A stretch of 64,000 nt of DNA from assembly GCF_015330125.1 (NCBI RefSeq), contig NZ_JADDXR010000002.1:2678685-2742684 (forward strand), read 5' to 3'. Positions 50,879-60,564 of the stretch are shown piece after piece. Both the position numbers and the translations under genes were made by a program. Origin of the DNA: Zobellia nedashkovskayae. GTDB lineage: Bacteria; Bacteroidota; Bacteroidia; Flavobacteriales; Flavobacteriaceae. Each line of letters begins with the position of its first letter. Within the stretch, counting starts at the first letter, position 1. The notes beneath the pieces are model-generated. The model searched no databases. It saw only the letters and a list, made by a program, of their open reading frames with translations, and was not told the origin of the DNA.

Positions 50879-51487
50879 ATGCCTAAAAATAATAAAATAG
50901 AAAACAGGGGAGGAGCAATAATTATAATTCTCGTCGCATTGTTGGCTGTTATGAAAGTAGTCAATAGTAATTTAGAAGAGAAGATCGCCAATGCCAATTA
51001 TAAGCATGTGAGCTATTCTAGCTGGTACAATGCTAAAAGTATAAAACAAATTTTAAAAGAAAACCAACGCGATTATTTAGAATCTTTACGCGGCACAGGT
51101 CTAGTGGCAGAGGAAAAGTTGGAACAATTAGATTTTAGAATTCATATGACCGAAGATCTCATCCGAAAATATGATGAGGAAAAGACCGAGATTTTGTTAG
51201 GGTCTAATAATATTCCCCGTGCTTCATGGTCACAAGACCTTGATGGCGAAATGGGACAGATTGTTGGGTTACGAACTTGGGAAGACATTGGTCTTGCTAA
51301 TAGGAAGTTGGTATCACAAATAGATATCGGTATTTTGTTTCTTCAGATAGGTATTCTATTTGGGGTTCTAGGCCTTATTATTGATGAAAACCGGAGAATG
51401 CAGGAGGTTTTTACGGCTTTTATGGTAGGCGTTGCATTTATAGGTCTAGGCGTATGTTTTTATGGGTACTTCACAATTTTATATTAA
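50879..51487 (+). CDS. Membrane protein of unknown function with a periplasmic or cytosolic central domain
   Basis: A 202-residue protein. One N-terminal span (~10-28, GGAIIIILVALLAVMKVV) and two C-terminal spans (~148-166 and ~178-200, FLQIGILFGVLGLIID, VGVAFIGLGVCFYGYF) flank a helical charged segment of ~115 residues (QRDYLESLRGTGLVAEEK). This topology resembles DUF4337-type proteins, but I do not recognise a family. It is stand-alone, 48 bases after a long inverted repeat, and convergent with the MBL-fold gene (59-base gap). Confidence 0.7.
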   Translation: MPKNNKIENRGGAIIIILVALLAVMKVVNSNLEEKIANANYKHVSYSSWYNAKSIKQILKENQRDYLESLRGTGLVAEEKLEQLDFRIHMTEDLIRKYDEEKTEILLGSNNIPRASWSQDLDGEMGQIVGLRTWEDIGLANRKLVSQIDIGILFLQIGILFGVLGLIIDENRRMQEVFTAFMVGVAFIGLGVCFYGYFTILY

Positions 51488-51546
51488 TACTCGTATTAGA
51501 TAATTTCACCCTCTATTAGACTCGGGTCAAGCACAAGCTATATTTT

Positions 51547-52587
51547 TTAGGACCACCATGGTTTGTTATTTAGGTCTTCTATAGAACATATTTCTCCCAA
51601 TTTTGGAAAAGAAACGTCTAGGTTATTTTTACTTGCAGCTTCTTGGAATCTGTCTGCAGGTTCTGTCCAATCATGTTGTGCCAGAGCAAAGCCCGCCCAA
51701 TGTACCGGCATAACCTTCCTAACTTTTGCCTCTAATGCTGCTTGAATACTTTCTTCAGGAAACATATGTATCTGATGCCACTTCTCATTATACTGGCCGT
51801 TTTCCATAAAACCAAAATTAAAAGGGCCTAGTCTCTCTCCAATTTCTTTAAAATGAGTGCCATTACCGCTATCGCCACTAAACCAAATATTTTGATTTTT
51901 AGTTTTGAACGTCCATCCACCCCAAAGTGATTTGGACCGGTCGGTCAACCCCCTGCCGGAAAAATGACGGCTGGGTGTAAAGGTAATTTTGATGTTCGTA
52001 TAGGTAGCATCGTTCCACCAGTCAAATTCTGTAATCAATTCTGGATCTACTCCCCAGGCTACTAGGTGGCGTTTAACACCCAAAGCAACATAATATTCTT
52101 TGGTTTTATTTTTTAATTTTTGAATGCTGTCATAATCAAGGTGGTCATAATGGTCATGACTTAGCAACATGAGGTCTATTTCAGGAAAATCATCAATTAG
52201 ATTCAGCGTGTTTTCGGAAAAGCGTTTGGTCTTAAATGGCGCAATAGGCAATGCATTAGGCCCCAACATTGGATCTATTAAAATGGTCTTTGCATTCATT
52301 CGCATTAATAAAACCGAGTGCCCGTACCAAATGTATTTAAAGTTGATGTCATCTAACAGGAAGGACTTCTTGTTGAAGGGAATAATAGGCAACGATTCTG
52401 CTGGCTCTCGTTTTTCCTTATCACTAAACTGCTTGTATAAAAGTTTAGGAATCTCCCAAAAGTTGATAGACATGCTAGTTTCTTCAAGATTAAGAAATTT
52501 GCCGTTTTTCCAGTTTTCGGATTGGTTGTAGCGTTCGGTTAGCGTATCCGTTAATTTGCCCCCAAATTGTTTTTTAAAGTTTTTCAT
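51547..52587 (-). CDS. NAPE-PLD-like metallo-beta-lactamase-fold hydrolase
   Basis: 346 residues starting MKNFKKQFGG. The metallo-beta-lactamase fold carries SHDHYDHLD (HxHxDH), HFSGRGLTDR, FSGDSGNG with the bridging Asp, and the final histidine in MPVHWAGFAL. YIWYGHSVLLMRM and LIDPMLGPNA, and the length of ~345, match the N-acyl-phosphatidylethanolamine phospholipase D-like (UlaG-related) group. The natural substrate in bacteria is not known. No signal peptide is seen. A promoter element lies at 52611-52618. Confidence 0.9.
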   Translation of the reverse strand: MKNFKKQFGGKLTDTLTERYNQSENWKNGKFLNLEETSMSINFWEIPKLLYKQFSDKEKREPAESLPIIPFNKKSFLLDDINFKYIWYGHSVLLMRMNAKTILIDPMLGPNALPIAPFKTKRFSENTLNLIDDFPEIDLMLLSHDHYDHLDYDSIQKLKNKTKEYYVALGVKRHLVAWGVDPELITEFDWWNDATYTNIKITFTPSRHFSGRGLTDRSKSLWGGWTFKTKNQNIWFSGDSGNGTHFKEIGERLGPFNFGFMENGQYNEKWHQIHMFPEESIQAALEAKVRKVMPVHWAGFALAQHDWTEPADRFQEAASKNNLDVSFPKLGEICSIEDLNNKPWWS

Positions 52588-52610
52588 TTGAAAAGTATGC
52601 CTTAAGAGCA

Positions 52611-52618
52611 CAAAGATA
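52611..52618 (-). promoter_or_regulatory. -7 promoter element of the MBL-fold hydrolase gene
   Basis: On the minus strand this reads TATCTTTG, a perfect match, 23 bases before the start at 52587. Confidence 0.55.
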
Positions 52619-52720
52619 GGTGTTCGTCAGGGGTATAAGACTTTCTTAAATTTAGAAAATAAAACAAGAAGTGGTAATCTCTTTAATTGATGAAGGGTGT
52701 TTGAAAATTGTACTATCAAC

Positions 52721-55186
52721 CTAATCGACCATAAAAAGAGCATTGGCAAAGAACAACTTACCATTCTCCCAAAACCCTCTAAATAAAGGATTGTCAACAA
52801 AATAAATCAATTGGCCATCACCATATTTTTCAACTCCAAAAACTAATGTCCCACCAATTTTTTCTTGAGCTTCACTACCAGCAAAACCAGCTGCTGGTGT
52901 GGTACTGTCTGGGTCAAGATACACTACGGTACCCTTGTCAAGATAATTGTAGGCAGTACCTCCTAGTTTAAGACTAAAATAGGAGTCGCCATAACCATAG
53001 GCCAATGGATGTGTTTGATCTACTTTGGTTTTGAATATAGCACCTGTTATTTCGTTTCTTATCTGATTACGTTGGTTGTGATCGTATATAGGAACTAAAG
53101 CTATACTGTCCTTATCTGTTTCTTTTGGCTTTAAGTTAAATTTCTCTTCTTTAGAAAGTGCTTTTAAGGCACCACCTAGAGCTATTAGTTTTCCTCCGTC
53201 ATTAATCCAATCTTTTAACTCATCCATTCTACGGGAGCTAAGGAACTTGGTGTAATTATTTCCATCTGGTAAAATCAGGATATCGTATTCGGAAAGATTT
53301 ACATTTTTAAAATAATCGGTATCAAGAATGGTTACAGGGTACTGTAATTGCTGTTCGAAAAAATGCCAAATTTCACCAAAATTTAAAGTAGAGGTAGGCT
53401 TTCCTGAGAGAAGTGCAACTTTAACCTGTTTTAGCGGCTGTACAGAATGAGAACCAAAATCCTTACCGTCTTCAACAAAACCTGTTGATGTAGCTTTTAA
53501 GGTCTTTGCATGTTTAGCAGCTACGGCGGACAGCGTATTCAAGAAATCAGGAGTGTTTTTATTATCTGCTTTGGTAATAATGAGGGTACCTCGTTCATAT
53601 TGATTACCATCTAGGCCAAAAGGTTTTTTAGCATGTCTGGTCTTAATATTGTTCTTAAGGAGCTCCGCTAAAAATTGAGCATCACTAAAACTGTTCCATT
53701 CTGCTATAAAAGCGTAGGCTTCTTTGTTTATGTTAGAGTTTTCAGGAATTAGAGAAGCCTTTTCGGTTACATCTAAATTGGCATTCACTTTGGTTTCAGA
53801 AGCTACTGCTTCTAGCCCATAAGCATAGGGTAAGGACCAAGCGGTAATATCGTAAGTAAGCGAGTCGCTTAGTTTTGTACTAGGTTCAAATAGTACTTTT
53901 ACGAGCGTCGATTTTTTTTGATCCGTACCTATTACTAGAGTGTTTGCAGAAGTTTTTATGGGGCTGTTTTTACCTGTGCTATAATTGAAGCCTTTTGCGG
54001 TTTTACCCGTTGCCCAACCATATTCAATTTCGTGTTGTTTCAATAATTTGGTCAGTGCGTTTAACTTATCAGGATTACCGTTTAGTACATAACTTTTATA
54101 CTTGTAGTTTTTGGGTTGATAGAATTTTTTGAACTCCTGATTTAGTCGCAATACATTCTGCGATGCTATTTCTAAGGTGGATAGTCCTGTAGTATGGTGG
54201 TGTAGAATCCTGTCTTTTAAGGTTAGGGTATCGCCCAAACTGGTTATTACACCTAAACCGGCACGTCCGCTACCACCTTGTTCATAGGTCATTCCAATAC
54301 TTCCGTTATAAGTAGGATAGGTATCGCCATAACTAGGGTAGAGCAAATCAAAAACTTCTTTTGTAAAATAAAACCATCCGTTGGCATCAAAATACTTGGC
54401 GTGGTTTTTCCCTACAGTAGTTTGGAACTCTCTCTGAAAATCAGTTATTACCTCATGAAAAGGTTCTGCTGCAGGAGCAAAATAATACGGGTTGTCAACT
54501 CCTTGTTCATGAAAATCTACATGTACATGAGGTAACCACTTATTATAGAATTTTATACGTTGTTGGCTCTCTGTTTGTGTAAGCCAAGCCCAGTCTCGGT
54601 TTAAATCAAACATATAATGATTGGCTCTTCCGTTTAACCAAGGCTCGTGATGCTCTTTACTATTTGGATCTACTGTATTAGGTGAGTTTTTAAATTGATA
54701 GTACCAATTAACATAGCGCTCTCGTCCATCAGGATTCATACAAGGGTCAATAATAACTACGGTGTTCTTTAGGTATTCAGATTTGTTGGTTAGAAGTTCG
54801 TAAACCGTTTTCAAGGAAGCTTCCGTGCTTACGCTTTCATTACCATGTACGTTGTAGCTCATCCATACGATAGCAGTGGTAGGGTTGCCTTCGCCATCGG
54901 TATTTTTAAGGTGTTCTTGTTGTATGCTGTCTAAATTTTTTATGTTTTCAGAAGAGGATATATAGGCAAGAAATAAGGGTCTTCCTTCGTTGGTCTCGCC
55001 ATAATTTTCTAGTTGTACGCGAGTGGACTTCGTTTTGGCCAAATATTCATAATAGTCAACTACACGATGGTGTCTGGTAAATTGTGTGCCCAGTTCGTAA
55101 CCTAAAAATTCAGAAGGAGATTTTAAATCTTGGGCCTTGATGGTAAGGCAGATAAATAGGAAAGCAATAGATGCGAAAAACTTCAT
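52721..55186 (-). CDS. Large exported M14-family zinc carboxypeptidase
   Basis: 821 residues starting MKFFASIAFLFICLTIKAQD (signal peptide). The M14 domain occupies ~35-340: zinc ligands H and E lie in MSYNVHGNESVSTEAS, and the third histidine in HVHVDFHEQGVDNP. PCMNPDGRERYVNWY and NRDWAWLTQTE (substrate arginine/asparagine) are present. The C-terminal ~450 residues form beta-rich and flavodoxin-like segments (KVALLSGKP, YDILILPDGNNY) like the DJ-1/PfpI-type tail of large Bacteroidota M14 proteins. The predicted role is periplasmic peptide or protein degradation. The start at 55186 is preferred to an ATG ten codons upstream. Confidence 0.92.
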   Translation of the reverse strand: MKFFASIAFLFICLTIKAQDLKSPSEFLGYELGTQFTRHHRVVDYYEYLAKTKSTRVQLENYGETNEGRPLFLAYISSSENIKNLDSIQQEHLKNTDGEGNPTTAIVWMSYNVHGNESVSTEASLKTVYELLTNKSEYLKNTVVIIDPCMNPDGRERYVNWYYQFKNSPNTVDPNSKEHHEPWLNGRANHYMFDLNRDWAWLTQTESQQRIKFYNKWLPHVHVDFHEQGVDNPYYFAPAAEPFHEVITDFQREFQTTVGKNHAKYFDANGWFYFTKEVFDLLYPSYGDTYPTYNGSIGMTYEQGGSGRAGLGVITSLGDTLTLKDRILHHHTTGLSTLEIASQNVLRLNQEFKKFYQPKNYKYKSYVLNGNPDKLNALTKLLKQHEIEYGWATGKTAKGFNYSTGKNSPIKTSANTLVIGTDQKKSTLVKVLFEPSTKLSDSLTYDITAWSLPYAYGLEAVASETKVNANLDVTEKASLIPENSNINKEAYAFIAEWNSFSDAQFLAELLKNNIKTRHAKKPFGLDGNQYERGTLIITKADNKNTPDFLNTLSAVAAKHAKTLKATSTGFVEDGKDFGSHSVQPLKQVKVALLSGKPTSTLNFGEIWHFFEQQLQYPVTILDTDYFKNVNLSEYDILILPDGNNYTKFLSSRRMDELKDWINDGGKLIALGGALKALSKEEKFNLKPKETDKDSIALVPIYDHNQRNQIRNEITGAIFKTKVDQTHPLAYGYGDSYFSLKLGGTAYNYLDKGTVVYLDPDSTTPAAGFAGSEAQEKIGGTLVFGVEKYGDGQLIYFVDNPLFRGFWENGKLFFANALFMVD

Positions 55187-55337
55187 ATGTAAGGTATTTA
55201 CATGGAATGCTACCAAAGCTAATGAATATTGAGTAATAAAGGAATGGATTTTCCGCTACCGGTATGAAAAATAGGTTAAAGTAATTAACGTATTTTTAGG
55301 AAGTCGCATTGGCGAAGAGTTTTATATTTACACCCCT

Positions 55338-56939
55338 ATGGAGATTGATTGTTTACCTTTTTACAGAACTGGCTATTTTTCAGAATTTATTTGCGATTAT
55401 CTTGCTGAAGAACCGCAGATACGTAACTTTTATAACCGGTTTCCAAACCTTAAGAATTTTGGAGCTCAAATAGCTGAAAAGGCTACTAGTTTTCCTGATA
55501 CAAACAGAGAAGTTCTTTACGAAGCATTACAGAAACAATACAAGGGTTTTAGTGTTACTAATGAAACTCAGACGCACCTTAGGAAATTGAAGGAGCCAAT
55601 CACGTTTACCGTAGTAACGGGGCATCAATTAAATCTTTTTACTGGCCCACTATACTTTTTATATAAGATAGTTTCCACTATAAATCTTACCAAAGAACTT
55701 AAAAAAGCATATCCAAAATACAATTTTGTGCCTGTATATTGGATGGCTACGGAGGACCATGATTTTGAAGAAATCAATTACTTTAACTATCAAGGTAAAA
55801 AACTAAAATGGAACAGAACGGCATCTGGAGCCGTAGGTCATTTAGATACAAAAGGTCTGGAGGAGATTTTTGAGGCATTTTCAAATCAAATTGGAAACAG
55901 TACCAACGCTATGGCTCTAAAAGAGCTATTTAAGAAAGCATATTTAGAACATACTAATTTAGCAGACGCTACACGTTATTTGGCAAATGAACTTTTTGGC
56001 AAGGAAGGTTTGGTTATTGTTGATGGAGATGATAGGAATTTGAAAAGCCTTTTAGTTCCTTATGCTCAGCAAGATATTTTTGACCAACTAGCATATCAAA
56101 AAGTTTCTGAAACGATAGCAGAATTTGAAGCTTTGGATAAGAAGTATGGCGTGCAAGTTAACCCACGTGAAATCAATTATTTTTATTTGAAAGACGGACT
56201 TCGCGAAAGAATTGTAGAGCAAAATGGAGTATACTTTATAAACGATACAGATATTCGTTTTACTAAAGAAGAATTACAAAAAGAATTAAAAGCATACCCA
56301 GAAAGGTTTTCGCCCAACGTAATAGCGAGGCCTTTATATCAAGAAATTATTTTGCCTAATCTATGTTATATAGGTGGAGGTGGAGAAATAGCATATTGGT
56401 TAGAGCTTAAAACTATGTTTGAAGCTATGCAAGTACCTTTTCCGGTTTTGTCGCTTAGAAATTCTGCCTTGGTAGTCACTGAAAAACAAACGGAAAAGTT
56501 AGCTAAAATGAATCTCTCTGTTGAGGACCTCTTTTTAAAACAAAGTAGCTTCATTAATAAAAAGATAAGAGAGATATCTAATATAGATATTGACTTTACG
56601 CCTCAAAAGCAACAGTTAGAAGAGCAATTTAAAGCCATGTATGAATTGGCGGAACAAACTGATGCCTCTTTCTTGGGAGCTGTAAAGGCTCAAGAGGTGA
56701 AACAAAAGAAAGGTCTAGACAATCTAGAAAAAAGACTTCTGCAAGCTCAAAAACGAAAGCTTAAGGACCATGTGTTGTGCATGACTGAAATTCAGAACGA
56801 ACTTTTTCCAAACAAATCACTTCAAGAACGTAACGTAAACTTCTCAGAACTGTATTTAGAGTTAGGAGAAGATTTAGTGCCTATGCTCTTAGATACTTTA
56901 AAACCGTTACAACAAGAATTCACAATTGTAAAAATGTAA
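55338..56939 (+). CDS. bshC: Bacillithiol biosynthesis cysteine-adding enzyme BshC
   Basis: The last enzyme of bacillithiol synthesis, adding cysteine to glucosaminyl-malate. 533 residues of typical length. Family motifs are VTGHQLNLFTGPLYFLYKI (residues ~91-109), YWMATEDHDFEEINY, VVDGDD-like VIVDGDDRNLK, RPLYQEIILPNLCYIGGGGEIAYW (in pieces), and ALVVTEK. It implies that the cell uses bacillithiol as its thiol buffer, which fits oxidant and arsenic handling nearby. A near-perfect TATATTTA lies at 55323-55330, seven bases before the ATG. Confidence 0.93.
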   Translation: MEIDCLPFYRTGYFSEFICDYLAEEPQIRNFYNRFPNLKNFGAQIAEKATSFPDTNREVLYEALQKQYKGFSVTNETQTHLRKLKEPITFTVVTGHQLNLFTGPLYFLYKIVSTINLTKELKKAYPKYNFVPVYWMATEDHDFEEINYFNYQGKKLKWNRTASGAVGHLDTKGLEEIFEAFSNQIGNSTNAMALKELFKKAYLEHTNLADATRYLANELFGKEGLVIVDGDDRNLKSLLVPYAQQDIFDQLAYQKVSETIAEFEALDKKYGVQVNPREINYFYLKDGLRERIVEQNGVYFINDTDIRFTKEELQKELKAYPERFSPNVIARPLYQEIILPNLCYIGGGGEIAYWLELKTMFEAMQVPFPVLSLRNSALVVTEKQTEKLAKMNLSVEDLFLKQSSFINKKIREISNIDIDFTPQKQQLEEQFKAMYELAEQTDASFLGAVKAQEVKQKKGLDNLEKRLLQAQKRKLKDHVLCMTEIQNELFPNKSLQERNVNFSELYLELGEDLVPMLLDTLKPLQQEFTIVKM

Positions 56940-56949
56940 TAGTGGGCTT

Positions 56950-57495
56950 CTAAGGAGCTAAAAATTTACCTTCCCAAGATGTGTTGTCTTTAGTGAAAAG
57001 TACCCTAATATGGTTGGGACGTTTCAATTTAAGGTACTCAATGCTGGTGGGTTCAATTTGTATGGCGCAGAAATGATGGTCTCCGTTTAAATATTCTAAA
57101 GCATCAGGGTTTTTCATGGTACTTCCGGGTGCTACATGGGTTGTGTAATCTTTTTTGTTGCTATCCGGTACTGCACTCCAATATTCTTTTAATACTTCAG
57201 AATCTGTAATTACGGACGCTTTACCTTTTATGGTAATCTGCAAAAGATTTTCAGGATGATAGAATAATAGGCTAATAGCTCTGGTTTTGTCTATTTCATC
57301 TACTTTTTGTGAGCGCTCATCCGTATAAAACACCAGACTTAAATTATCATTAAAATGTCTGAAGACCACAGTACGTTGGCTTGGTGAGCCTGATTCATCT
57401 ATGGTGGCAAGTGTAAAAAACCGAAATGGATGTCCTCTTTCAGTTATTCCTTTCTTTATTTCGGCTAGGGTTTCATCCCAAAAAGTAGAAGTCAT
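56950..57495 (-). CDS. Pyridoxamine 5'-phosphate oxidase-like flavoprotein
   Basis: A 181-residue split-barrel FMN-binding protein. It has RFFTLATIDESGSPSQRTVVFR (cited in part), VFYTDERSQKVDEI, RAISLLFYHPENLLQITIKG and SAVPDSNKKDYT. These match the PNPOx-like Alr4036/Pyridox_oxase_2 type, shorter than true PdxH and lacking a full C-terminal dimerisation segment. It may be a general FMN reductase or vitamin B6-related enzyme. It is convergent with bshC with 10 bases between stops. Confidence 0.87.
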   Translation of the reverse strand: MTSTFWDETLAEIKKGITERGHPFRFFTLATIDESGSPSQRTVVFRHFNDNLSLVFYTDERSQKVDEIDKTRAISLLFYHPENLLQITIKGKASVITDSEVLKEYWSAVPDSNKKDYTTHVAPGSTMKNPDALEYLNGDHHFCAIQIEPTSIEYLKLKRPNHIRVLFTKDNTSWEGKFLAP

Positions 57496-57640
57496 TTGTG
57501 TGCTTTTTAATAAAAGTAGAAAAAACTTTTAAAAAGGGGTAGGGTATTTGGCAAGTAGAGTGTTATTAGTAAAAATGTTATGAAAAAGTTTTTTTCTTAA
57601 ACGATTTCATGTGTTTAGGTTGGTTTTTTTGATTTTGATG

Positions 57641-57671
57641 AAAAGTCCGGGTTTGGTATCCCGGACTTTTA
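57641..57671 (-). terminator. Terminator after the chimeric TonB-receptor-like gene
   Basis: Arms AAAAGTCCGGG and CCCGGACTTTT with an 8-base loop, flanked by A and T runs, lie 15 bases beyond the stop on the minus strand. Confidence 0.85.
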
Positions 57672-57685
57672 CTTTTTTAAGATTT

Positions 57686-58432
57686 TTATTTTAATTCATA
57701 TTCAAAAACTTTTTCAGTCAGTTGATAACCTGCAAATACCCCTACACCATTTTCTCCTTCAATATAATTTGGAGCAATACTGTACTCCACAAATGGATTA
57801 TCATCGTTATAATTGTTTAAATAGGTTGCACGGCGGTTCAAATGAAGAGCTTCTTTACCACCTTGAATAACCGGCATGAGCTGCAAGGTCTTCATTACAT
57901 CTTTTTCACCCAGTAATGCAGGAATGTCTTGGATGTCCGCAGGATTGATCTGCACTTTACTCATTTGAGTTACTTTGCTTTCTTTTATCCTTTCATCTGC
58001 AGTGACCACTACTTCTTCAAGATTTTGGGTGGAAGGTTTCAACGCTATAGAAAGAATCTTGTCTTCCAATAAATTTAGTTGCCTCTTTTCGTTTCCATAA
58101 CCAATGTATGAAATGACCACTTCGTGATTTCCTTGGGGAAGAGTCAAAGAGAAAAACCCATAGTCATTAGTTGTTGTTCCTAATTTTAATTCGGGTACAT
58201 AAACGGAAACTCCCAAGAGATTTTCACCACTTCCACTTTCAGTAATATACCCACTAATGGTATACTTTTTTTTGGCTTGATCGGGAGGAAGATAGTTGTT
58301 TTCTGATATGAGAGGGGGTCGTAAATTTTTGTGAATTCCTTTTTCAAACCCGGAAGGGAGTCGATTCATTTTTGCGTGACCTTGTTGAAAAAAGACAAGA
58401 AAAAATGAAGTACAGCAGATAGCTTTTTTCAA
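57686..58432 (-). CDS. Probable deletion chimera: TonB-dependent receptor N-terminus joined to a DUF4249-like C-terminus
   Basis: 248 residues. A signal peptide (MKKAICCTSFFLVFFQQGHA) is followed by a CarboxypepD_reg-like domain (~57-132, YTISGYITESGSGENLLGVS) and the start of a TonB plug (~138-192, LEEVVVTADERI, LMPVIQGGKEA). A full receptor continues for ~600 more residues with the barrel. Here, at residue ~193-196 (near base 57850), the sequence switches to NNYNDDNPFVEYS and IEGENGVGVFAGYQLTE. That resembles the C-terminal end of DUF4249 lipoproteins, whose genes usually follow such receptors. So an in-frame deletion of about 3 kb seems likely. The product should not form a channel. Confidence 0.75.
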   Translation of the reverse strand: MKKAICCTSFFLVFFQQGHAKMNRLPSGFEKGIHKNLRPPLISENNYLPPDQAKKKYTISGYITESGSGENLLGVSVYVPELKLGTTTNDYGFFSLTLPQGNHEVVISYIGYGNEKRQLNLLEDKILSIALKPSTQNLEEVVVTADERIKESKVTQMSKVQINPADIQDIPALLGEKDVMKTLQLMPVIQGGKEALHLNRRATYLNNYNDDNPFVEYSIAPNYIEGENGVGVFAGYQLTEKVFEYELK

Positions 58433-59029
58433 GATATGTTTGTTTTTTGATTGATGAGAACACTGCTTTTATGCATTGATGAAATGTTGGTATAGCAGTA
58501 AATTCTTACGCAAGAAAGTCATAAACTTTAGAGTAGGCTGTTAACGAAAAGATAAATAAAAAAATGGCCAAAGCAGGTTGAAAACAAAGTTTGTGTTTTT
58601 GAAGGTCCAAAATTAACTTCAGCTTAATTTGGTGATAAAGTGGGTGATTTTTGCTAAAATTAACATAATTTAACAATTTGTAGGAAAGGTATTAATAATT
58701 TAAAATCCAGTATATTAAATATAATTATATAAAGTTTTTAATCACATTTAGCTAATTTTGGTAAAAGGGCTCCTATTTTGACTGATTCCTTGAAAATTTT
58801 CTGAAAAAATCTGAAAATGTGGAGTTGTTATCCATTTTAGAGTTTATGAAAATATTGGCTATTCTATTTTTACGGAGTTGTGTTTTTAGCTGATTTGTAA
58901 GAATTTTAATTTTCATTTTAGCTTGTTCTCTATCGTATTGATTCTCCTATTTTAGGTGATTGTTAAAAACCCGATTATAAATATGTGAAAAGAGTGTTTT
59001 CGGGAGAATGGAATTTGCTATTTTTGCCC
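58433..59029. other. Divergent intergenic region (597 bp), no gene seen
   Basis: A very AT-rich stretch between the chimeric gene (-) and guaA (+). On the minus strand a perfect TAATTTTG lies at 58608-58615, about 175 bases before the chimeric gene. I see no ORF with family-like features and no hairpin. Its length is unusual for this compact window. Confidence 0.5.
59019..59026 (+). promoter_or_regulatory. -7 promoter element of guaA, leaving almost no leader
   Basis: TATTTTTG is a perfect TAnnTTTG match that ends three bases before the guaA ATG (59030). The mRNA would begin at or inside the start codon. Confidence 0.5.
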
Positions 59030-60562
59030 ATGCAAAACAACGTCCTTATACTAGATTTCGGTTCTCAGTACACGCAACTCATCGCTAGAAGGGTTAGAGA
59101 ACTCAATATTTTCTGTGAAATAAAGCCATATAACAAGCCTCCGGAGGATTTATCGTCCTATAAAGCGGTAATTCTATCAGGTTCGCCGTTCTCGGTACGT
59201 GCAGATGATGCACCGCATCCAGACTTGTCTGAGATTAGAGGAAAGAAGCCTTTATTGGCTGTTTGTTATGGTGCACAATATCTGGCTCATTTTGGAGGTG
59301 GTAATGTTGCGCCATCAAATACAAGAGAATATGGTCGTGCAAATCTATCCTATATCAAGTCAGACGAAGCATTTTTTGAAGGTGTTTTAGAAGGTAGCCA
59401 AGTGTGGATGAGCCATAGTGATACGATTCAAAAACTTCCTGAAAATGGAGTGGTTTTAGCTAGTACACATGATGTTGAACATGCTGCATATAGAATTGAG
59501 GACGAGAGTACTTACGCTATTCAGTTTCATCCAGAAGTTTATCACTCTAAAGATGGTAAAAAAATACTAGAAAACTTCCTAGTAAATATCGCTGGGTTGG
59601 ACCAATCTTGGACTCCGGATGCATTCGTAGATATGACCGTATCTGAATTGAAAGAAAAAATTGGTGATGATAAAGTAGTGCTAGGTTTGTCCGGTGGTGT
59701 AGATTCTACCGTGGCTGCTGTGCTTCTGCATAAAGCTATTGGCAAGAACCTCTACTGTATTTTTGTTAATAACGGTCTACTTAGGAAGAACGAGTTTCAA
59801 GATGTTCTTGATCAATATGAACATATGGGGTTAAATGTAAAGGGTGTTGATGCTTCGGCACGCTTTTTGGATGCCCTTGCAGGAGAGAGTGACCCAGAGA
59901 GAAAACGTAAGATTATTGGTAATGCATTTATAGAGGTTTTTGATGATGAGGCTCATCTGGTACAGGATGTTAAGTGGCTGGCGCAGGGAACTATATATCC
60001 AGATGTGATAGAATCGGTTTCGGCAACGGGCGGTCCTTCAGCTACTATAAAGAGTCACCATAACGTAGGAGGCTTACCAGATTTTATGAAATTAAAAATT
60101 GTGGAGCCTTTACGAATGTTATTTAAAGATGAGGTTCGCCGTGTAGGCAAGAGTATGGCTATAGGAGAAGAGCGTTTAGGAAGGCATCCATTTCCTGGTC
60201 CTGGACTAGCAATTCGTATTTTGGGTGACATTACGCCAGAAAAGGTGTCTATACTACAAGAGGTGGATCATATTTTTATACAAGGACTTCGGGATTGGGG
60301 TCTTTACGATAAGGTTTGGCAAGCGGGAGCCATGCTTCTACCAGTTAATAGTGTAGGGGTTATGGGAGACGAGCGGACTTATGAAAAATGTGTAGCTTTA
60401 CGAGCTGTAGAGAGTACCGATGGTATGACAGCGGATTGGGTGAATTTACCTTATGAGTTTTTACAAAAGACATCAAACGATATTATCAACAAAGTGCCTG
60501 GGGTCAACAGAGTCGTTTACGATATAAGCTCTAAGCCACCAGCAACCATTGAATGGGAATAA
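59030..60562 (+). CDS. guaA: GMP synthase (glutamine-hydrolysing)
   Basis: It converts XMP to GMP with ATP and glutamine. The 510-residue protein starts [20 protein letters not shown]. It has a class I glutamine amidotransferase (C79 in AVCYGAQY; His/Glu in QFHPEVYH), a PP-loop ATP pyrophosphatase (LSGGVDST), and the C-terminal dimerisation domain ending KPPATIEWE. The frame is open 15 codons upstream to 58985, but those codons overlap the promoter and are not conserved family sequence. A LysM protein gene begins three bases after the stop, so the two are cotranscribed. Confidence 0.97.
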   Translation: MQNNVLILDFGSQYTQLIARRVRELNIFCEIKPYNKPPEDLSSYKAVILSGSPFSVRADDAPHPDLSEIRGKKPLLAVCYGAQYLAHFGGGNVAPSNTREYGRANLSYIKSDEAFFEGVLEGSQVWMSHSDTIQKLPENGVVLASTHDVEHAAYRIEDESTYAIQFHPEVYHSKDGKKILENFLVNIAGLDQSWTPDAFVDMTVSELKEKIGDDKVVLGLSGGVDSTVAAVLLHKAIGKNLYCIFVNNGLLRKNEFQDVLDQYEHMGLNVKGVDASARFLDALAGESDPERKRKIIGNAFIEVFDDEAHLVQDVKWLAQGTIYPDVIESVSATGGPSATIKSHHNVGGLPDFMKLKIVEPLRMLFKDEVRRVGKSMAIGEERLGRHPFPGPGLAIRILGDITPEKVSILQEVDHIFIQGLRDWGLYDKVWQAGAMLLPVNSVGVMGDERTYEKCVALRAVESTDGMTADWVNLPYEFLQKTSNDIINKVPGVNRVVYDISSKPPATIEWE

Positions 60563-60564
60563 AT

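Noticed and set aside
58985..59029. Upstream extension of guaA by 15 codons.
   Set aside because: The added residues are unlike GMP synthase N-termini and include the -7 promoter element.
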